64,000 bases of DNA from Streptomyces puniciscabiei. Its GTDB lineage: Bacteria; Actinomycetota; Actinomycetes; Streptomycetales; Streptomycetaceae. The stretch covers positions 868,001-932,000 of the forward strand of contig NZ_VFNX01000002.1 of the NCBI RefSeq assembly GCF_006715785.1, given 5' to 3'. Positions 1 through 8,666 of the stretch are shown piece by piece. Below the pieces are notes generated by a model. The model made no database searches. It saw only the letters and a list, made by a program, of their open reading frames with translations, and was not told the DNA's origin. How positions within the stretch are numbered: the first letter of the stretch is position 1; the number at the start of each line of letters is the position of its first letter. Position numbers and translations under genes: made by a program.

Positions 1-152
1 TGCCGCCGTTCCGGAGAAGGATCCTGCGGCGGCCGGGGTGATCAGCTCGCTGGGCAGGTCGCCGAGCCGGCAGGTGGCGGAGGCATCCGCGGTGATCAAG
101 TCAGCGGTCGTTCGGCGGAGTTTCGCACATCCGCCGTGCCGCGCAGGGGAAT

Positions 153-1475
153 TCAGTGCAGGGGCTTGGCCAGGACCGCCTTGCGGTGGCTGAACGTCTC
201 GATGGAGTAGCGGCCGTGGTAGCTGCCCATGCCGCTCTCCCCCACGCCGCCGAACGGCAGGTCGGAGACGGTGAGATGGGCGAGGGGCAGGCCGTGGCCG
301 AGGCCGCCGGAGGAGGTCTCGGCGGCGATGCGGGCGCGGGTGCGCTCGGACTCGCTGAAGACGTACAGCGCCAGCGGCTTGTCACGGTCGTTGATGAAGT
401 CGATCGCCTCGTCGAGGCCGGACACGGTGACGATGGGCAGGATCGGGCCGAAGATCTCCTCCTGCATCACGGGCGACTTCGGGTCGACGTCCGCGAGGAC
501 GGTCGGCGCGATGTACTTGGCGTCGCGGTCGCCGTGGCCGCCGACCGCGACCCGGCCGGAGCCCAGCAGGCCGCAGAGCCGGTCGAAGTGCCGCTCGTTG
601 ACGATGCGGCCGTACTCCGGGGACTGCGCCGGGTCGGCGCCGAACAGCGTCTCCACCGCGCGCACCAGGGCGGTCTCCAGGGCGGCGGCGGTCTCCGGGT
701 CGGCCAGGACGTAGTCCGGGGCGACGCAGGTCTGGCCGGCGTTGAGGAACTTGCCGCGGGCGAGCCGGTCCGCGACCACGTCCAGGTCGGCGTCGCGGTC
801 GACGAACACCGGGGACTTGCCGCCCAGTTCGAGGGTGACCGGGGTGAGGTGCTCGGCGGCGGCGCGCATCACGATCCGGCCGACGGTGCCGTTGCCGGTG
901 TAGAAGATGTGGTCGAAGCGCTCCGCCAGCAGGGCCGTGGTCTCCGGGACGCCGCCCTCGACCACGGCGACCGCGTCGGTGTCGAGGTAGGCCGGGATCA
1001 GCTCGGCGAGGGCGGCCGAGGTGGCGGGGGCCAGCTCGCTCGGCTTGGCGACCACCGCGTTGCCGGAGGCGAGGGCACCCACCATGGGGGCGAGCAGCAG
1101 CTGCGCCGGGTAGTTCCAGGGGGCGATGACGAGCACGACGCCCAGCGGGTCGTACTGCGTCCAGGCCGTCGCGTCGGCGCCCAGATGGGCCGGGACCGGC
1201 GCGGGCTCCGGGCTCAGCCACTCCTGAAGGTGGTCCAGGGTGTGGTCGATCTCTCGGATCGTGAAGTCGATCTCGGTGCGGTAGGCCTCGGTGCTGCTCT
1301 TGCCCAGGTCGGCGTGGAGGGCGGCGGCGAGGTCGGCGCCGCGCTCCGTGAGCATCGTGCGCAGCCGGCGCAGCTGGCCGGTGCGCCACTCGACGGGCTT
1401 GGTGCGGCCGGTGGCGAAGGTGGCGCGCAGCCGGGCCACGATGTCGGCGGGCTGCTCGCTGGCGGGATGGGTCAC
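153..1475 (-). CDS. Aldehyde dehydrogenase, short class-3 type
   Basis: NAD(P)-dependent cytoplasmic oxidation of an aldehyde to its acid; the substrate cannot be read from sequence. Of the 440 residues, Glu near 214 sits in [10 protein letters not shown], the catalytic Cys near 250 lies in [11 protein letters not shown], and the C-terminus has the ALDH3-like block [14 protein letters not shown]. An early block [11 protein letters not shown] forms part of the cofactor fold. The frame stays open upstream to 1586, but the GTG at 1475 (VTHPASEQ) gives a normal family N-terminus, so it was chosen. The gene ends about 115 bp before the next gene on the same strand and appears monocistronic. Family assignment is firm; the aldehyde is unknown. 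Confidence 0.9.
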   Translation of the reverse strand: MTHPASEQPADIVARLRATFATGRTKPVEWRTGQLRRLRTMLTERGADLAAALHADLGKSSTEAYRTEIDFTIREIDHTLDHLQEWLSPEPAPVPAHLGADATAWTQYDPLGVVLVIAPWNYPAQLLLAPMVGALASGNAVVAKPSELAPATSAALAELIPAYLDTDAVAVVEGGVPETTALLAERFDHIFYTGNGTVGRIVMRAAAEHLTPVTLELGGKSPVFVDRDADLDVVADRLARGKFLNAGQTCVAPDYVLADPETAAALETALVRAVETLFGADPAQSPEYGRIVNERHFDRLCGLLGSGRVAVGGHGDRDAKYIAPTVLADVDPKSPVMQEEIFGPILPIVTVSGLDEAIDFINDRDKPLALYVFSESERTRARIAAETSSGGLGHGLPLAHLTVSDLPFGGVGESGMGSYHGRYSIETFSHRKAVLAKPLH

Positions 1476-1589
1476 GGATGCCTCGCTGGGGGTGCACGGG
1501 CGGATTCGGCCCGAGCCTAGGTCTCGGTGGATGTATTTGCCAACCTTTAAGGTCCTCAAGTTCATTCCGGGGGCCCGCGGTGACACCGG

Positions 1590-2792
1590 TCACGTCGCCA
1601 TGGGCTCGGTCTCGCGCCGGCGGCGCTCCAGGTAGGCCCGCTCGGCCTCGCTCCCGGCCAGCTCGGCGGCCCGGCTGTACTCGGTGGCCGCCTCGGTGGT
1701 GCGGCCCAGGCGGCGCAGCAGGTCGGCGCGGACGGCGTGCAGCACGTGATAGCGGTCGAGACCGAGGGCGTCGACCAGGTCCAGCGCGACGGCCGGCCCC
1801 TCCGTCTCCGCCACGGCGACCGCACGGTTCAGGGCGACGACCGGGGACGGCGCCACGGCCATCAGCTGGTCGTACAGGCGCAGGATCTGCTCCCAGTCGG
1901 TGGTCCCGGCGGCGGACGCGTCGCTGTGCACGGCGTTGATCGCGGCCTGGATCTGGTACGGCCCCGGCCGGCCGTGCCGCAGGCAGCGCCGGACCAGGTC
2001 CTGGCCTTCGGCGATCAGCTCGCGGTCCCACAGCGTGCGGTCCTGCTCGGGGAGCGGCACCAGGACGCCGTCCGCGCCGAGCCGGGCCGGCCGCCGGGAC
2101 TCGGTCAGCAGCATCAGCGCGAGCAGGCCGACAGCCTCGGGTTCCTCCGGCATGAGCGCCGCGAGCAGCCGGCCGAGGCGCAGGGCCTCCGCGCACAGGG
2201 CGGGATCACCGGTGTAGCCCTCGTTGAAGATGAGGTAGACGACCGCGAGGACGCCGCCGAGCCGCTCGGGCAGGTCGGCGTCGCGGGGAACCCGGTACGG
2301 GATGCCCGCGTCGCGGATCTTGGCTTTGGCCCGGACCAGGCGCTGGGCGAGGGTCGGTTCCGGCACCAGGAAGGCGCGGGCGATCTGGGCGGTGCTCAGT
2401 CCGCCCAGCAGGCGGAGGGTGAGGGCGACCCTGGCCTGCAGGGCGAGCGCGGGGTGGCAGCACGTGAAGATCAGCCGGAGCCGGTCGTCGCGCACGGGGC
2501 CCTCCTCGGGCGGTGCGTCGGGCGCGTGCAGCCGGGCGGCCTCCAGGTGGCGGGCGTCCCGGGTGGATTCGCGGCGGAGCCGGTCGATCGCCCGGTTGCG
2601 GGCAGTGGTGATGATCCAGCCGGCCGGGCTCGGCGGCACCCCGGTCTCCGGCCAGGTGCGTACGGCGGTGGTGAAGGCGTCCTGCACGGCCTCCTCGGCG
2701 AGGTCGATGTCACCGAGGTAGCGGACGAGGACGGAGACCGCGCGTCCGTACTCGGCGCGGAAGACGGCCTCGACATCGACGGTGTCCGGCAT
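1590..2792 (-). CDS. ECF42-type RNA polymerase sigma factor with C-terminal TPR-like extension
   Basis: Extracytoplasmic-function sigma factor that redirects RNA polymerase. The 400 residues are double the usual ECF length. An N-terminal sigma-70 region 2 (EEAVQDAFTTAVRTWPETG) is followed by the region 4 helix-turn-helix (LSTAQIARAFLVPEPTLAQRLVRAKAKI), then the DUF6596-like block VVYLIFNEGYTGD and a helical TPR-like tail. This architecture is that of ECF42 (known family), whose members usually lie beside genes for DGPF/YCII proteins instead of an anti-sigma factor. Here the nearest DGPF gene is 3.8 kb away at 6583-6933, on the same strand but separated by other genes. The C-terminal extension is thought to regulate the factor itself. 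Confidence 0.9.
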   Translation of the reverse strand: MPDTVDVEAVFRAEYGRAVSVLVRYLGDIDLAEEAVQDAFTTAVRTWPETGVPPSPAGWIITTARNRAIDRLRRESTRDARHLEAARLHAPDAPPEEGPVRDDRLRLIFTCCHPALALQARVALTLRLLGGLSTAQIARAFLVPEPTLAQRLVRAKAKIRDAGIPYRVPRDADLPERLGGVLAVVYLIFNEGYTGDPALCAEALRLGRLLAALMPEEPEAVGLLALMLLTESRRPARLGADGVLVPLPEQDRTLWDRELIAEGQDLVRRCLRHGRPGPYQIQAAINAVHSDASAAGTTDWEQILRLYDQLMAVAPSPVVALNRAVAVAETEGPAVALDLVDALGLDRYHVLHAVRADLLRRLGRTTEAATEYSRAAELAGSEAERAYLERRRRETEPMAT

Positions 2793-2915
2793 GGGCGCCC
2801 GTACCCTTCTGTCCGATCACGCCGCGCCCCGGACGACACCGGCCGTGGGTGGGGTGCGGCCGGGTGGACGGCAGCGGTCCTGCGGTGGCCGGTCGCCGGA
2901 AGCGTACGGGCTCGA

Positions 2916-3344
2916 TCACGCCGAGCACCGCAGGCAGGCGCGGACCTCCCGGCCGCCGCACGTCTGGTGGACCTCGGTCGACTGGGCGAGGGAGTCGACG
3001 ATGCCGGTGCCGCGCCCGTGCTCGTCCGGGGCCACGTCGTGGCGGACGCGCTCGACCGCCGTTCCGGAGTCGCTGACCACGATGTGGAGGGTGCCGCCGT
3101 CGAGGGCGAGTAGCAGCGTCATGCGTTCGCGGCCGTACTGGGCGGCGTTGGCGGCGAGTTCGTCGACGATGAGGACGGCGGAGTCCCGGTCGCTCTCGGG
3201 CACGTGCCAGCACTCCAGCAGCTCGGCCGCGAGATGACGGGCGGCCGGGACATGCGCTTCCTGCGCGGGCAGGGTGAGGGTCGCCTGGTGCCGGCAGAAC
3301 GGTGCGGCGGGCGGGCCGGCGCGGGCGGAATCGGTCACGTACAT
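2916..3344 (-). CDS. ATP-binding protein, anti-sigma-factor kinase-like (HATPase_c)
   Basis: Small cytoplasmic GHKL ATPase like the RsbW/SpoIIAB serine kinases, which bind sigma factors or phosphorylate STAS anti-anti-sigma proteins. Within 142 residues the N box (VDELAANAAQYG), G1 box (VSDSGTAV) and G2 box (HGRGTGIVDSLA) are all visible. The ATG at 3344 (MYVTDSAR) is chosen. An alternative start at 3428 would add 28 residues without domain character, and neither has a strong ribosome site. No STAS partner or SigB-type gene is adjacent, so its target lies elsewhere, as is usual for the dozens of such proteins in Streptomyces. Confidence 0.8.
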   Translation of the reverse strand: MYVTDSARAGPPAAPFCRHQATLTLPAQEAHVPAARHLAAELLECWHVPESDRDSAVLIVDELAANAAQYGRERMTLLLALDGGTLHIVVSDSGTAVERVRHDVAPDEHGRGTGIVDSLAQSTEVHQTCGGREVRACLRCSA

Positions 3345-3464
3345 GGTCTTCTGGCTCTTCTGCGTAGGAACCTGTGGGCACTCATTCAGTTCTACGGACG
3401 ACGAGCAGATATGGTTCGAGCGATTCACGCCTTTTGTTCAACTTTTTGGATGTGAACCCACTCC

Positions 3465-4283
3465 TCACGCCCGGATCGTGACCAGCTTCTGACCGTTTCC
3501 CGCGACGATCTCGAAGTGCTCGATGGCCGACGGGGACAGGGGGACCGCGCCGGGGACGGTGGTGCCGGCCGGGTACTCGCCCGCGCGCCAGGTGGCGGCG
3601 TCCGCCCTGGTTCCACCGGGGCCGACCGCCTGCAGCCGGCAGGTGATGCCCGCGGGCGCGCCCCGGGCGGAGATCTGCACCACGCTGCCCCACGCCGAGG
3701 GCGAGACCCGCACCGTGGCCGTGACACCGGTGCCCGGGTCGCTTCCGGCGAAGACGCGCGACGGAGCGGGCGTGACCGGTGCGGGCTGTCTCGCCTGACC
3801 GGCCACGGACCCGCTGATCGCCAGCCAGGTGCCGCCGACCGCCGCGCCGGCGACCAGCGTCAGCGAGGCGACCGCACCGGCCAGTTGCCGCCGCCAAGTC
3901 CTGCGGCGCCTGGCGGCGGCCTTCTCGAGCAGCCGGTCGAGCAGGCTCGCCTCCTGAGCCCGGGGCACCTCGGCCGTGCCGGTCGGCGGCCGGCGTGAGC
4001 CCCCGGCACCCTCCGCCGCCCGGCGCACCAGCCGGTCCGCCGGGTGCTCCTCACCGACCGGCACGGGCCGGCCCTCGGCCTCCGCCGCGGTGACCGTCGC
4101 CAGCAGCGCCGGAAGCCCGGCCAGCTCGGCGTGTTCCGCCCTGCACGCGTCGCAGTCCTCGAGATGCGCACGCACCCGGGCGGTCTCCGCCGGGGACAGC
4201 GCGCCCAGAACGTACCCGCCCAGCGACAGCCGGAGGGCGTCATGGTCGTCATGGTCCGCGTTCACGGCCGGCACCTCCTCCAC
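3465..4283 (-). CDS. Membrane anti-sigma factor with zinc-binding ZAS domain (RslA-like)
   Basis: Single-pass anti-sigma factor, 272 residues. The N-terminal zinc anti-sigma domain is seen as HLEDCDACRAEH (His-x3-Cys-x2-Cys, residues about 38-49). It is followed by a linker, one transmembrane helix (QLAGAVASLTLVAGAAVGGTW, near residues 131-151) and an extracytoplasmic domain with a WGSVVQISARG block as in anti-sigma-K (RskA) C-terminal domains. It starts 8 bp after the sigma gene stop, so the two are co-transcribed and probably translationally linked. The expected job is to hold the neighbouring ECF sigma at the membrane until a redox or envelope signal releases it. Confidence 0.88.
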   Translation of the reverse strand: MEEVPAVNADHDDHDALRLSLGGYVLGALSPAETARVRAHLEDCDACRAEHAELAGLPALLATVTAAEAEGRPVPVGEEHPADRLVRRAAEGAGGSRRPPTGTAEVPRAQEASLLDRLLEKAAARRRRTWRRQLAGAVASLTLVAGAAVGGTWLAISGSVAGQARQPAPVTPAPSRVFAGSDPGTGVTATVRVSPSAWGSVVQISARGAPAGITCRLQAVGPGGTRADAATWRAGEYPAGTTVPGAVPLSPSAIEHFEIVAGNGQKLVTIRA

Positions 4284-4290
4284 GCCGTGG

Positions 4291-4917
4291 TCATGGCTCG
4301 ATGCCCCGTTCCCGCAGCGCCAGCTTCAGGGCGTGCAGGGCGTAGTACGACCGCGACTTGACGGTGCCCGGCGGGATGCCCAGCACCCGCGCGGCCTCCG
4401 CCACGGTCCGGCCCCGGTAGTACGTCTCCAGCAGTACGGCGCGGTGGTCCGCGGACAGCGTCCGGATGGCGTCGGCCACGGCCCAGCTCTGCAGCGCCTG
4501 CTCGATCCGGTCCTCGCCCGGCGTCCGCTCCGCGGCCCGCTCCAGGGCGTCGCCGCCCACCTCCGCCGGCCTCGCCTGCCGGGCCCGGTGCGCGTCGATG
4601 ACCAGGCGCCGGGCGACCGTGCACAGCCAGGCGCGCGCCGGACCGCGTTCCGGGTCGAACGCGGCGGGGTGCTGCCATGCCCGTAGCAACGTCTCCTGCA
4701 CGACATCCTCGGCCCACTGCCGGTCTCCTGACGTCAGTCGCAGCACGTAGTGGAACAGAGGGCCCGCGTGCTCGGCGTACAGGGCCCGGAGCAGTTCCTC
4801 GTCCGTGGTCGAAATGGTCCCGTTACCCGAGACACGGCGCCCGGAGCGATGGGGATCGGCCGCTTCGCCACGTTTTCGGGCACTCCATGGCATACGCCGA
4901 TCATCACTCATATGCAC
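4291..4917 (-). CDS. ECF sigma factor, SigL/SigK-like
   Basis: Sigma-70 family ECF factor, 208 residues as annotated. Region 2 reads YAEHAGPLFHYVLRLTSGD then WAEDVVQETLLRAWQH; region 4 is visible as LSADHRAVLLETYYRGRTVAEAARVLGIPPGTVKSRS. The listed start is a GTG at 4917. ATG codons at 4911 and 4893, or a GTG just before the block GNGTISTTDEELL, are also possible, so the N-terminus is uncertain. It sits directly upstream of its zinc anti-sigma partner and divergent from the cupredoxin-phosphoesterase operon. That is the arrangement expected when an ECF factor drives both its own operon and a divergent target. Confidence 0.9.
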   Translation of the reverse strand: MHMSDDRRMPWSARKRGEAADPHRSGRRVSGNGTISTTDEELLRALYAEHAGPLFHYVLRLTSGDRQWAEDVVQETLLRAWQHPAAFDPERGPARAWLCTVARRLVIDAHRARQARPAEVGGDALERAAERTPGEDRIEQALQSWAVADAIRTLSADHRAVLLETYYRGRTVAEAARVLGIPPGTVKSRSYYALHALKLALRERGIEP

Positions 4918-4976
4918 TGGTTTGTCGTGCCATGCCCAGTTAGTTCAGGGAAATCCATAAAAACATGTATATCCAC

Positions 4977-5004
4977 CGAACCCCGCGGCACCGCCACCCG
5001 TGAA
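4977..5004 (+). promoter_or_regulatory. Candidate ECF (SigL-type) promoter of the cupredoxin operon
   Basis: CGAACC (4977-4982) and CGTGAA (4999-5004) are separated by 16 bp. They resemble the TGAACC-N16-18-CGT promoter described for mycobacterial SigL, with one mismatch in the -35. The element lies about 54 bp before the cupredoxin start, in the space between the ECF sigma gene and this operon. Inference only. Confidence 0.4.
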
Positions 5005-5057
5005 ACCAGGCATGAGCCGTCGCACACGGCATCACCTGATCAGTGGGGATGAACATC

Positions 5058-5579
5058 ATGTACCTCAACTTCCGCTCCCCGGGGCGCCGATCGCGCGGTG
5101 CGGCGGGGCTGGCCCTTGCCACCGCCGGTGCACTGGGACTCCTGAGCGCGTGCGGCCAGTCGCCGCGCTCCTCGGGCACCGGCTCCCTCACGCCCGGCCC
5201 GGGTCAGCATCGGCTCGCCGGGATGCCCGGCACCCCGGCGTCGCCCGGCATGAGCTCGGCGCCGCCCGGCATGACCATGCCCATGACCTCGCCGGGGAGG
5301 ACCACCGCCGCGACGCCGGTGTCCGCGGACACGGTGGCGATCAAGAACTTCGCCTTCTCCCCGGCCACGCTGAGGGTCAAGGCGGGCACGACGGTGACCT
5401 GGACCAATCAGGACACCGACGCCCACACCGTCACCAGCACCGGCCCGGGCGGCCCGCTGCACTCCCCCGCCCTCGCCACGCACGGCACCTACACCCACAC
5501 GTTCACCAAGCCGGGCAGCTACGCCTACGTCTGCACCATCCATCCGTTCATGACCGGCACGGTGGAGGTGACCCCATGA
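5058..5579 (+). CDS. Cupredoxin (plastocyanin-like) lipoprotein
   Basis: Exported blue-copper-like protein, 173 residues. The N-terminus has a basic stretch, a hydrophobic core and a lipobox LLSAC, so it should be lipid-anchored outside the membrane. A Met/Pro/Gly-rich linker (PGMSSAPPGMTMPM) may itself bind copper. The cupredoxin fold runs from TVAIKNFAFSP to the end. Ligand residues expected of the family are present: His in DTDAHTV and Cys, His, Met in YVCTIHPFM. Start codons are available at 5043 (GTG), 5049 and 5058. ATG 5058 is preferred because GGGG at 5045-5048 gives a 9-nt spacing. It overlaps the next gene by 4 bp. Likely role: electron transfer or copper handling linked to the divergent sigma system. 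Confidence 0.85.
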   Translation: MYLNFRSPGRRSRGAAGLALATAGALGLLSACGQSPRSSGTGSLTPGPGQHRLAGMPGTPASPGMSSAPPGMTMPMTSPGRTTAATPVSADTVAIKNFAFSPATLRVKAGTTVTWTNQDTDAHTVTSTGPGGPLHSPALATHGTYTHTFTKPGSYAYVCTIHPFMTGTVEVTP

Positions 5580-6580
5580 CCGCGCACGACACGACCGCGT
5601 ACGACGATCAGCCGAGCCCGGACCCGGCGGGCGGCGCCGAGGGACCCGCTGCGGAACACGGCATGACCCGGCGCCAACTCATGCGTCACGCGGGGTGGTT
5701 CGGCGGCGCCGTCGTGCTCACCGTGGCCGGCGGAGAGGTGTTCAGCCATGTGGCCGGCCCCCAGGACGCCACCGCCCGGGCCGCCGCGGCACCGAGTTCT
5801 GCGCTGCGGTTCGTGCAGGTCTCCGACAGTCACATCGGCTTCCAGGGTCCGGCCAACACGGACGTGGCCGGCTCGTTCGCCGAAGCGATCCGTCAGGTCA
5901 ACGGGCTCGGGTTCAGGCCCGACTTCGTCATGCACAGCGGCGACCTGACCCACCTGTCCACGGCGGGGCAGTTCGACCAGGTCAGGCAGATGATGACCGG
6001 GCTGCGGACGGACCGTGTCTTCACCGTGCCGGGCGAGCACGACTCCATCGGGGACGCGGGCCGCACCTACCGGCAGGTCTTCGGCAGGGGCACGCTCGGC
6101 GACGGCTGGTACAGCTTCGACACCCACGGTGTGCACTTCATCGCCCTGGTCAACACCCTGAGCCTGGAGAAGCTCGGCCATCTCGGCAACGCGCAGATCG
6201 ACTTCGTACGCAGGGACCTCGCGGGCCTGCCGTCGGACACCCCTGTGGTGGTCTTCAGCCACATCCCGCTGTTCGCCATGTACCCGAAGTGGGGCTGGAG
6301 CACGGACGACGCGCTGAAGGTGATCGCGCTCCTGCGCCGCTTCTCCTCGGTCACCTGCCTCAACGGACACGTCCACCAGCTGTTCACCAAGACGGAGGGC
6401 AACATCACCTTCCACTCGGCCACCACGACCGCCTACCCGCTGCCCGAGCCGGGGCGGGCACCCGCCCCGGCCCCGCAGGTCGTGCCCGCCCGGCAGCTGA
6501 AGGACGCGCTCGGCATCCGCACCGTGGACTACCGGCGGGGAGACCAGCAGCTGGCGATCAAGGACGAGCGGCTGGCATGA
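5576..6580 (+). CDS. Tat-exported metallophosphoesterase
   Basis: Calcineurin-like phosphoesterase of 334 residues with an N-terminal twin-arginine signal (MTRRQLMRHAGWFGG, about residues 30-45). Metal motifs in order: VSDSHIGF, HSGDLTHL, VPGEHDS, FSHIPLF and NGHVHQ. The third motif reads GEHD where most members have GNHD, so a metal-bridging Asn is replaced by Glu. The start ATG overlaps the cupredoxin stop (ATGA), showing tight coupling. Its substrate is unknown. The cupredoxin partner and divergent ECF system suggest an envelope role. It converges with the DGPF gene, with only 2 bp between stops. Confidence 0.87.
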   Translation: MTAHDTTAYDDQPSPDPAGGAEGPAAEHGMTRRQLMRHAGWFGGAVVLTVAGGEVFSHVAGPQDATARAAAAPSSALRFVQVSDSHIGFQGPANTDVAGSFAEAIRQVNGLGFRPDFVMHSGDLTHLSTAGQFDQVRQMMTGLRTDRVFTVPGEHDSIGDAGRTYRQVFGRGTLGDGWYSFDTHGVHFIALVNTLSLEKLGHLGNAQIDFVRRDLAGLPSDTPVVVFSHIPLFAMYPKWGWSTDDALKVIALLRRFSSVTCLNGHVHQLFTKTEGNITFHSATTTAYPLPEPGRAPAPAPQVVPARQLKDALGIRTVDYRRGDQQLAIKDERLA

Positions 6581-6582
6581 GG

Positions 6583-6933
6583 CTAGTGCTGGTCCACGAA
6601 GGGCCGTACCTCGATGGGCAGCGTCGTGGCCAGTGCGGCCTTGCGGCCCCACTCCAGGGCCTCGTCGAGGTCGGCGGCCCTGATCAGGCACAGCCCGCCC
6701 AGGTACTCCTTGCCCTCGGCGTACGGGCCGTCGGTGATGAGCACCTCGCCGTCCTTGGGGCGCAGCATGGTGGCGGTCTCCGGGCCGTGCAGACCGCCGG
6801 CGAACACCCAGGCTCCGGCGGCGCGCAGCTCGTCGTTGAAGGCCTCGACGTCGCGCATGATCGCGGCGAGCGCGTCGGGGGCGGGCGGGGTCACGCCGGT
6901 CGGCTGGACCACGCTGAGCAGGTAGTGCTTCAT
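6583..6933 (-). CDS. DGPF/YCII-domain protein
   Basis: Small cytoplasmic protein of 116 residues, MKHYLLSVV to EVRPFVDQH, with the family signature DGPYAEGKEYLGG near residues 70-82. YCII-like proteins have a dimeric ferredoxin-like fold of uncertain enzymatic role. Close relatives are typically encoded beside ECF42 sigma factors. The ECF42 gene here (1590-2792) is 3.8 kb downstream, so the pair may have been split by insertion of the sigma/anti-sigma block. The start ATG is preceded by GAGGAGG at good distance. It is divergent from the flavoprotein gene at 7046. Confidence 0.88.
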   Translation of the reverse strand: MKHYLLSVVQPTGVTPPAPDALAAIMRDVEAFNDELRAAGAWVFAGGLHGPETATMLRPKDGEVLITDGPYAEGKEYLGGLCLIRAADLDEALEWGRKAALATTLPIEVRPFVDQH

Positions 6934-7045
6934 GATGTCCTCCTCGATGACTTCAGGGTCTCTCGGCTGCGAGACGCCTCCTACACGAACGGCCGGCCCC
7001 CGGATCGACACGTCGCCGGAAGAAATCTTCGGAAGAATCTCCCGT

Positions 7046-8083
7046 ATGACAGCCACCACCGCGCACCCCCTCCTCGACCGCGCCCACCGGCTCGCCACGG
7101 ACCTGCTGATCCCGGAGGCCGAGCGGGTGGACCAGGAGAGCGTGCCGACGAGCCACATCGAGGCGGTGAAGCGGGCGGGGCTGCTCGGGGCGGGCGCTCC
7201 GGTCGCGTGCGGCGGCTCGGGCGCACCGCCGGACGTGGTCCGCCGGATCGCGGAGATCCTGGCCGGAGCGTGCTGTTCGACGTGGTTTGTGCAGACCCAG
7301 CACCACACGCCCGTGCAGATCCTGGCCCAGAGCGAACTCCCGGTCCGCGAGAGGCTGCTGGGGCCGCTGTCGCGGGGCGAGCTGATGTCCGGGGTGGCGT
7401 ACGCGCATCTGCGGTCGTATCCGCGCGTCCCGGTGCGCGTCCGCCGGGAGGGCGGCGGCTGGCGGTTCGAGGGGACCGTGCCCTGGTACACCGGGTGGGG
7501 CCTGAACGACGTGATGCTGCTCGCCGGGGTGACCGACGCGGGCGAGGCGCTGCTCGCCTTCGCCGAGGCGCGCGACCAGCCGGGGCTGCGGGCCTCGGAA
7601 CCGGTGCGCCTCGCGGCGCTCACCGCCGCGCGCACGGTGTCACTCGAGCTGACCGGCCTGTGGCTGCCCGAGGAGTCGGTGGCCCTGCGGATGCCGTACG
7701 AGCGCCTGGCGCCCCGGGACCGGGCCAGGACGCTGAACGCGGGCCCGGCGGTGTTCGGCCTCACCGAGACCGCCCTTTCCCTGCTGGACGCGGAGACGGC
7801 GGCCCCGCTCACGGCCCGGCTCGCCGACGTCCGCCGCCGGGCCTACGCCCTGGCCGATCATCCGGAACCGCTGGAGCGGGTCGCGGAACGGCTGGCGGTG
7901 CGCGCGGAGGCGTACGAGGTGCTGCGTACGGCCACCACGGCAGCCGTGGTGGCCGGGGGCGGCCGCTCGATGGCCCTGACGAGCCGCGCCCAGCGCCTCG
8001 CCCGCGAGGCGCTGTTCCTGCTGGTGCAGGGGCAGACGGCCGAGACCCGGGCGGCACATCTGCGGGCGCTGGGAGGTACTTGA
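7046..8083 (+). CDS. Acyl-CoA-dehydrogenase-fold flavoprotein
   Basis: A 345-residue member of the acyl-CoA dehydrogenase/FMN-monooxygenase superfamily, slightly short for the fold. Visible are the N-terminal helical domain (HRLATDLLIPEAERVDQE), the loop GAPVACGGSGAPPDVV, a middle beta domain (GGWRFEGTVPWYTGWGLNDVML) and a C-terminal helical bundle (NAGPAVFGLTETALSLLD). The usual catalytic Glu of true acyl-CoA dehydrogenases cannot be placed with confidence, so a monooxygenase-like function is equally possible. ATG 7046 follows GGAAGA. The gene stands alone, divergent from the DGPF gene. Confidence 0.75.
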   Translation: MTATTAHPLLDRAHRLATDLLIPEAERVDQESVPTSHIEAVKRAGLLGAGAPVACGGSGAPPDVVRRIAEILAGACCSTWFVQTQHHTPVQILAQSELPVRERLLGPLSRGELMSGVAYAHLRSYPRVPVRVRREGGGWRFEGTVPWYTGWGLNDVMLLAGVTDAGEALLAFAEARDQPGLRASEPVRLAALTAARTVSLELTGLWLPEESVALRMPYERLAPRDRARTLNAGPAVFGLTETALSLLDAETAAPLTARLADVRRRAYALADHPEPLERVAERLAVRAEAYEVLRTATTAAVVAGGGRSMALTSRAQRLAREALFLLVQGQTAETRAAHLRALGGT

Positions 8084-8098
8084 GCCGGGCCCTCGCCG

Positions 8099-8638
8099 TC
8101 AGCGGCGTCGCAGCACGCCCTGGGCCAGTGCGTGGGTGCCGGCCGCCGCCACCGCGGCGAGGGCGAGGCCCTGGGCCACATCCCGTGGCCGGGCCGGGCG
8201 CAGGACGCCGGAGCGGCGCAGCCGGCCCCGGGCCCACACGGTGAACGGCAGGACCACCAGGGGTGTGGTCGCGGAGCCCGGTGTGTAGCCGCGCAAGGCC
8301 GCCGCCTGGGCCAGGTGGACCAGGCCGTGCAGGCCGAAGGCGTTGAGCGCCGTCCGGTAGACGGCGGACCGGCCCCCGGTGCGGTGGCCGTCGGCGCACG
8401 CGGCGGCCAGCACCACCGCCATCGCGCCGACGGCGGTGCCGAACTCCCGCGCGTCCACGGCCTCCAGCCGCCGCCACACGGACTCCGGCACCCGGGGGAA
8501 CCACTTGCGCAGCTCCGGCACCCGGGTGCGCACCCAGCGCGGCACCATGACCACTTCCTCCGTGTCGTGCACGGCCCACGCGGCCAGCAGTCCCCAGGTG
8601 ACGGCCGCCCCGGCGGCCTCGTTCGGTCCTCGTGTCAT
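8099..8638 (-). CDS. HXXEE-domain membrane protein
   Basis: Predicted integral membrane protein of 179 residues carrying the family's HDTEE motif in its first helix (WAVHDTEEVV, residues about 21-30). Further hydrophobic stretches are AVGAMAVVLAAACA, a His-containing helix NAFGLHGLVHLAQAAAL, and a C-terminal QGLALAAVAAAGTHALAQ. Conserved acidic and His residues in membrane helices suggest metal or proton chemistry, but no function is established for the family. It lies 28 bp downstream of the SsuD-like gene on the same strand and may be the last gene of the organosulfur operon. Confidence 0.75.
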   Translation of the reverse strand: MTRGPNEAAGAAVTWGLLAAWAVHDTEEVVMVPRWVRTRVPELRKWFPRVPESVWRRLEAVDAREFGTAVGAMAVVLAAACADGHRTGGRSAVYRTALNAFGLHGLVHLAQAAALRGYTPGSATTPLVVLPFTVWARGRLRRSGVLRPARPRDVAQGLALAAVAAAGTHALAQGVLRRR

Positions 8639-8666
8639 GAACCCGCAGTCTGCCAGGGCCCGTTGG

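Noticed and set aside
1..152. Possible partial gene on the minus strand at the left edge
   Set aside because: A short frame resembling coding text (TADASATCRLGDLPSELITP) runs off the edge, but nothing confirms a gene or its end.
382..2196. 604-residue minus-strand frame across the aldehyde dehydrogenase and sigma genes
   Set aside because: Arg/Pro/Ala-rich shadow frame overlapping two well-supported genes.
5001..5030. TGAAAC as an alternative -35 of the cupredoxin promoter
   Set aside because: No matching -10 at proper spacing; CGAACC-N16-CGTGAA fits better.
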